From contig DNXU01000427.1 in assembly GCA_003505715.1 (NCBI GenBank), positions 1 to 15,663 of the forward strand: a stretch of DNA of 15,663 nucleotides, read 5' to 3'. The stretch comes from Cyanobacteria bacterium UBA8803 (lineage in GTDB: Bacteria; Cyanobacteriota; Cyanobacteriia; Cyanobacteriales; Coleofasciculaceae). Position numbers and translations under genes: made by a program. The notes under the pieces were generated by a model. That model was given only the letters and a program-made list of their open reading frames with translations, made no database searches and was not told where the DNA came from. Of the stretch, positions 15,002-15,663 are shown piece after piece (the first letter of the stretch is position 1; each line of letters opens with the position of its first letter).

Positions 15002-15663
15002 ATGAGTGGAGAAATTGACCCCGTTAAGGTGATGAAACAAGAAGTGGGCAAAGCCGCTGCCGAACGGGTGCTATCGGGTACGATTGTGGGGTTAGGTACG
15101 GGTTCGACAACTGCCTACGCCATTGAATACTTAGGCAAGCGCCTCAAGTCGGGTGAACTCCAAGATATCGTGGGCATCCCAACTTCGTTTCAAGCAGAAG
15201 TTTTGGCCAAAGAGTACGGAATTCCTCTCACAACTTTGGATGCGGTCGATCGTATTGATATTGCGATCGATGGCGCTGATGAAGTCGATCCGCAGAAGAA
15301 TTTAATTAAAGGGGGCGGGGCAGCTCATACTCGCGAGAAAGTTGTTGATGCTCTAGCTGGACAATTTATAGTAGTGGTCGATAGTGGTAAGTTAGTTGAC
15401 CGTTTAGGTTCCACATTTAAGTTACCTGTGGAAGTGATACCGATGGCAGTTACTCCGGTGATGCGGGCGATCGCCAAACTAGGCGGTAAACCGGAATTAC
15501 GGATGGGTGTTAAAAAAGCAGGGCCAGTTATTACCGATCAGGGCAATATGGTCATTGATGTTAAATTTGACTCAATTGATAATCCCGGTGAACTAGAAAA
15601 GACGCTCAATAATATTCCCGGTGTGTTGGAAAATGGGCTATTTGTTGGCGTTGCGGATGTAGT
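15002..15663 (+). CDS. rpiA: Ribose-5-phosphate isomerase A, partial at right edge
   Basis: The first 220 codons are present, starting at ATG 15002; the family is about 220-240 aa, so only the last few residues are missing. RpiA interconverts ribose-5-phosphate and ribulose-5-phosphate, in the Calvin cycle and the pentose phosphate pathway, in the cytosol. The phosphate-binding loop [11 protein letters not shown] is at residues 30-40. DGADE supplies D90 and D93, and [11 protein letters not shown] supplies K103 and E112. These align with D81, D84, K94 and E103 of the E. coli enzyme at a constant offset of nine, so the active site is intact. The gene follows the MITE-like element and seems to have its own promoter region. 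No oddities. Confidence 0.97.
   Translation, partial: MSGEIDPVKVMKQEVGKAAAERVLSGTIVGLGTGSTTAYAIEYLGKRLKSGELQDIVGIPTSFQAEVLAKEYGIPLTTLDAVDRIDIAIDGADEVDPQKNLIKGGGAAHTREKVVDALAGQFIVVVDSGKLVDRLGSTFKLPVEVIPMAVTPVMRAIAKLGGKPELRMGVKKAGPVITDQGNMVIDVKFDSIDNPGELEKTLNNIPGVLENGLFVGVADV

Overview
The window looks like chromosomal DNA from a cyanobacterium. The octamer GCGATCGC (the HIP1 sequence typical of many cyanobacteria) occurs 13 times in 15.7 kb. The gene set fits too: a phosphoketolase, a Tat-exported caspase-like protein, a short RRM RNA-binding protein, a YbjN-type protein and a DUF4157 giant protein. The species cannot be named from this sequence; a filamentous cyanobacterium is a guess from the style of the genes and intergenic repeats.

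Layout, left to right. A G-rich tract (1-61) precedes a complete phosphoketolase gene on the minus strand (100-2547). A 580-bp gap follows, holding an inverted repeat and a four-unit array of C/G-rich palindromes. Next is a 5.4-kb plus-strand gene (3130-8520) for a 1796-residue DUF4157 protein: a proline/glutamine-rich N-terminus with a 26-residue tandem repeat, a HELTH-containing DUF4157 domain, a long helical and hydrophobic middle, and a C-terminal tip with an HNH-nuclease-like signature. This is the build of a modular toxin or effector, of the kind linked to extracellular contractile injection systems (eCIS). A 58-codon ORF overlaps its stop by ATGA and ends in a terminator-like hairpin. 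An unrecognised 85-aa gene follows, then a YbjN-domain gene (9051-10220) with three NFFK repeats and a decayed partial copy of its N-terminal domain just downstream.

From 10472 the content returns to ordinary chromosomal genes. A small HNH protein and a hotdog thioesterase lie on the minus strand, 24 bp apart and probably co-transcribed. On the plus strand come a Tat-signal caspase-family protein with a C-terminal DUF4384-like region, an RRM protein behind a probable long 5' leader, a MITE-like 88-bp element, and the start of ribose-5-phosphate isomerase A, cut by the right edge.

The most interesting part is 3.1-10.5 kb. It combines a putative toxin, a possible immunity partner or its remnant, a gene whose C-terminal domain belongs to a secretion-chaperone-like fold superfamily, internal repeats, a broken paralogue and a near absence of HIP1 sites (one between 3075 and 10196, against twelve in the other 8.5 kb). 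These are signs of an accessory locus. No sheath, tube, baseplate or ATPase gene of an injection system is visible, so any delivery machinery would have to lie elsewhere. Phosphoketolase and RpiA both act on pentose phosphates, but they sit 12 kb apart on opposite strands and are not an operon.
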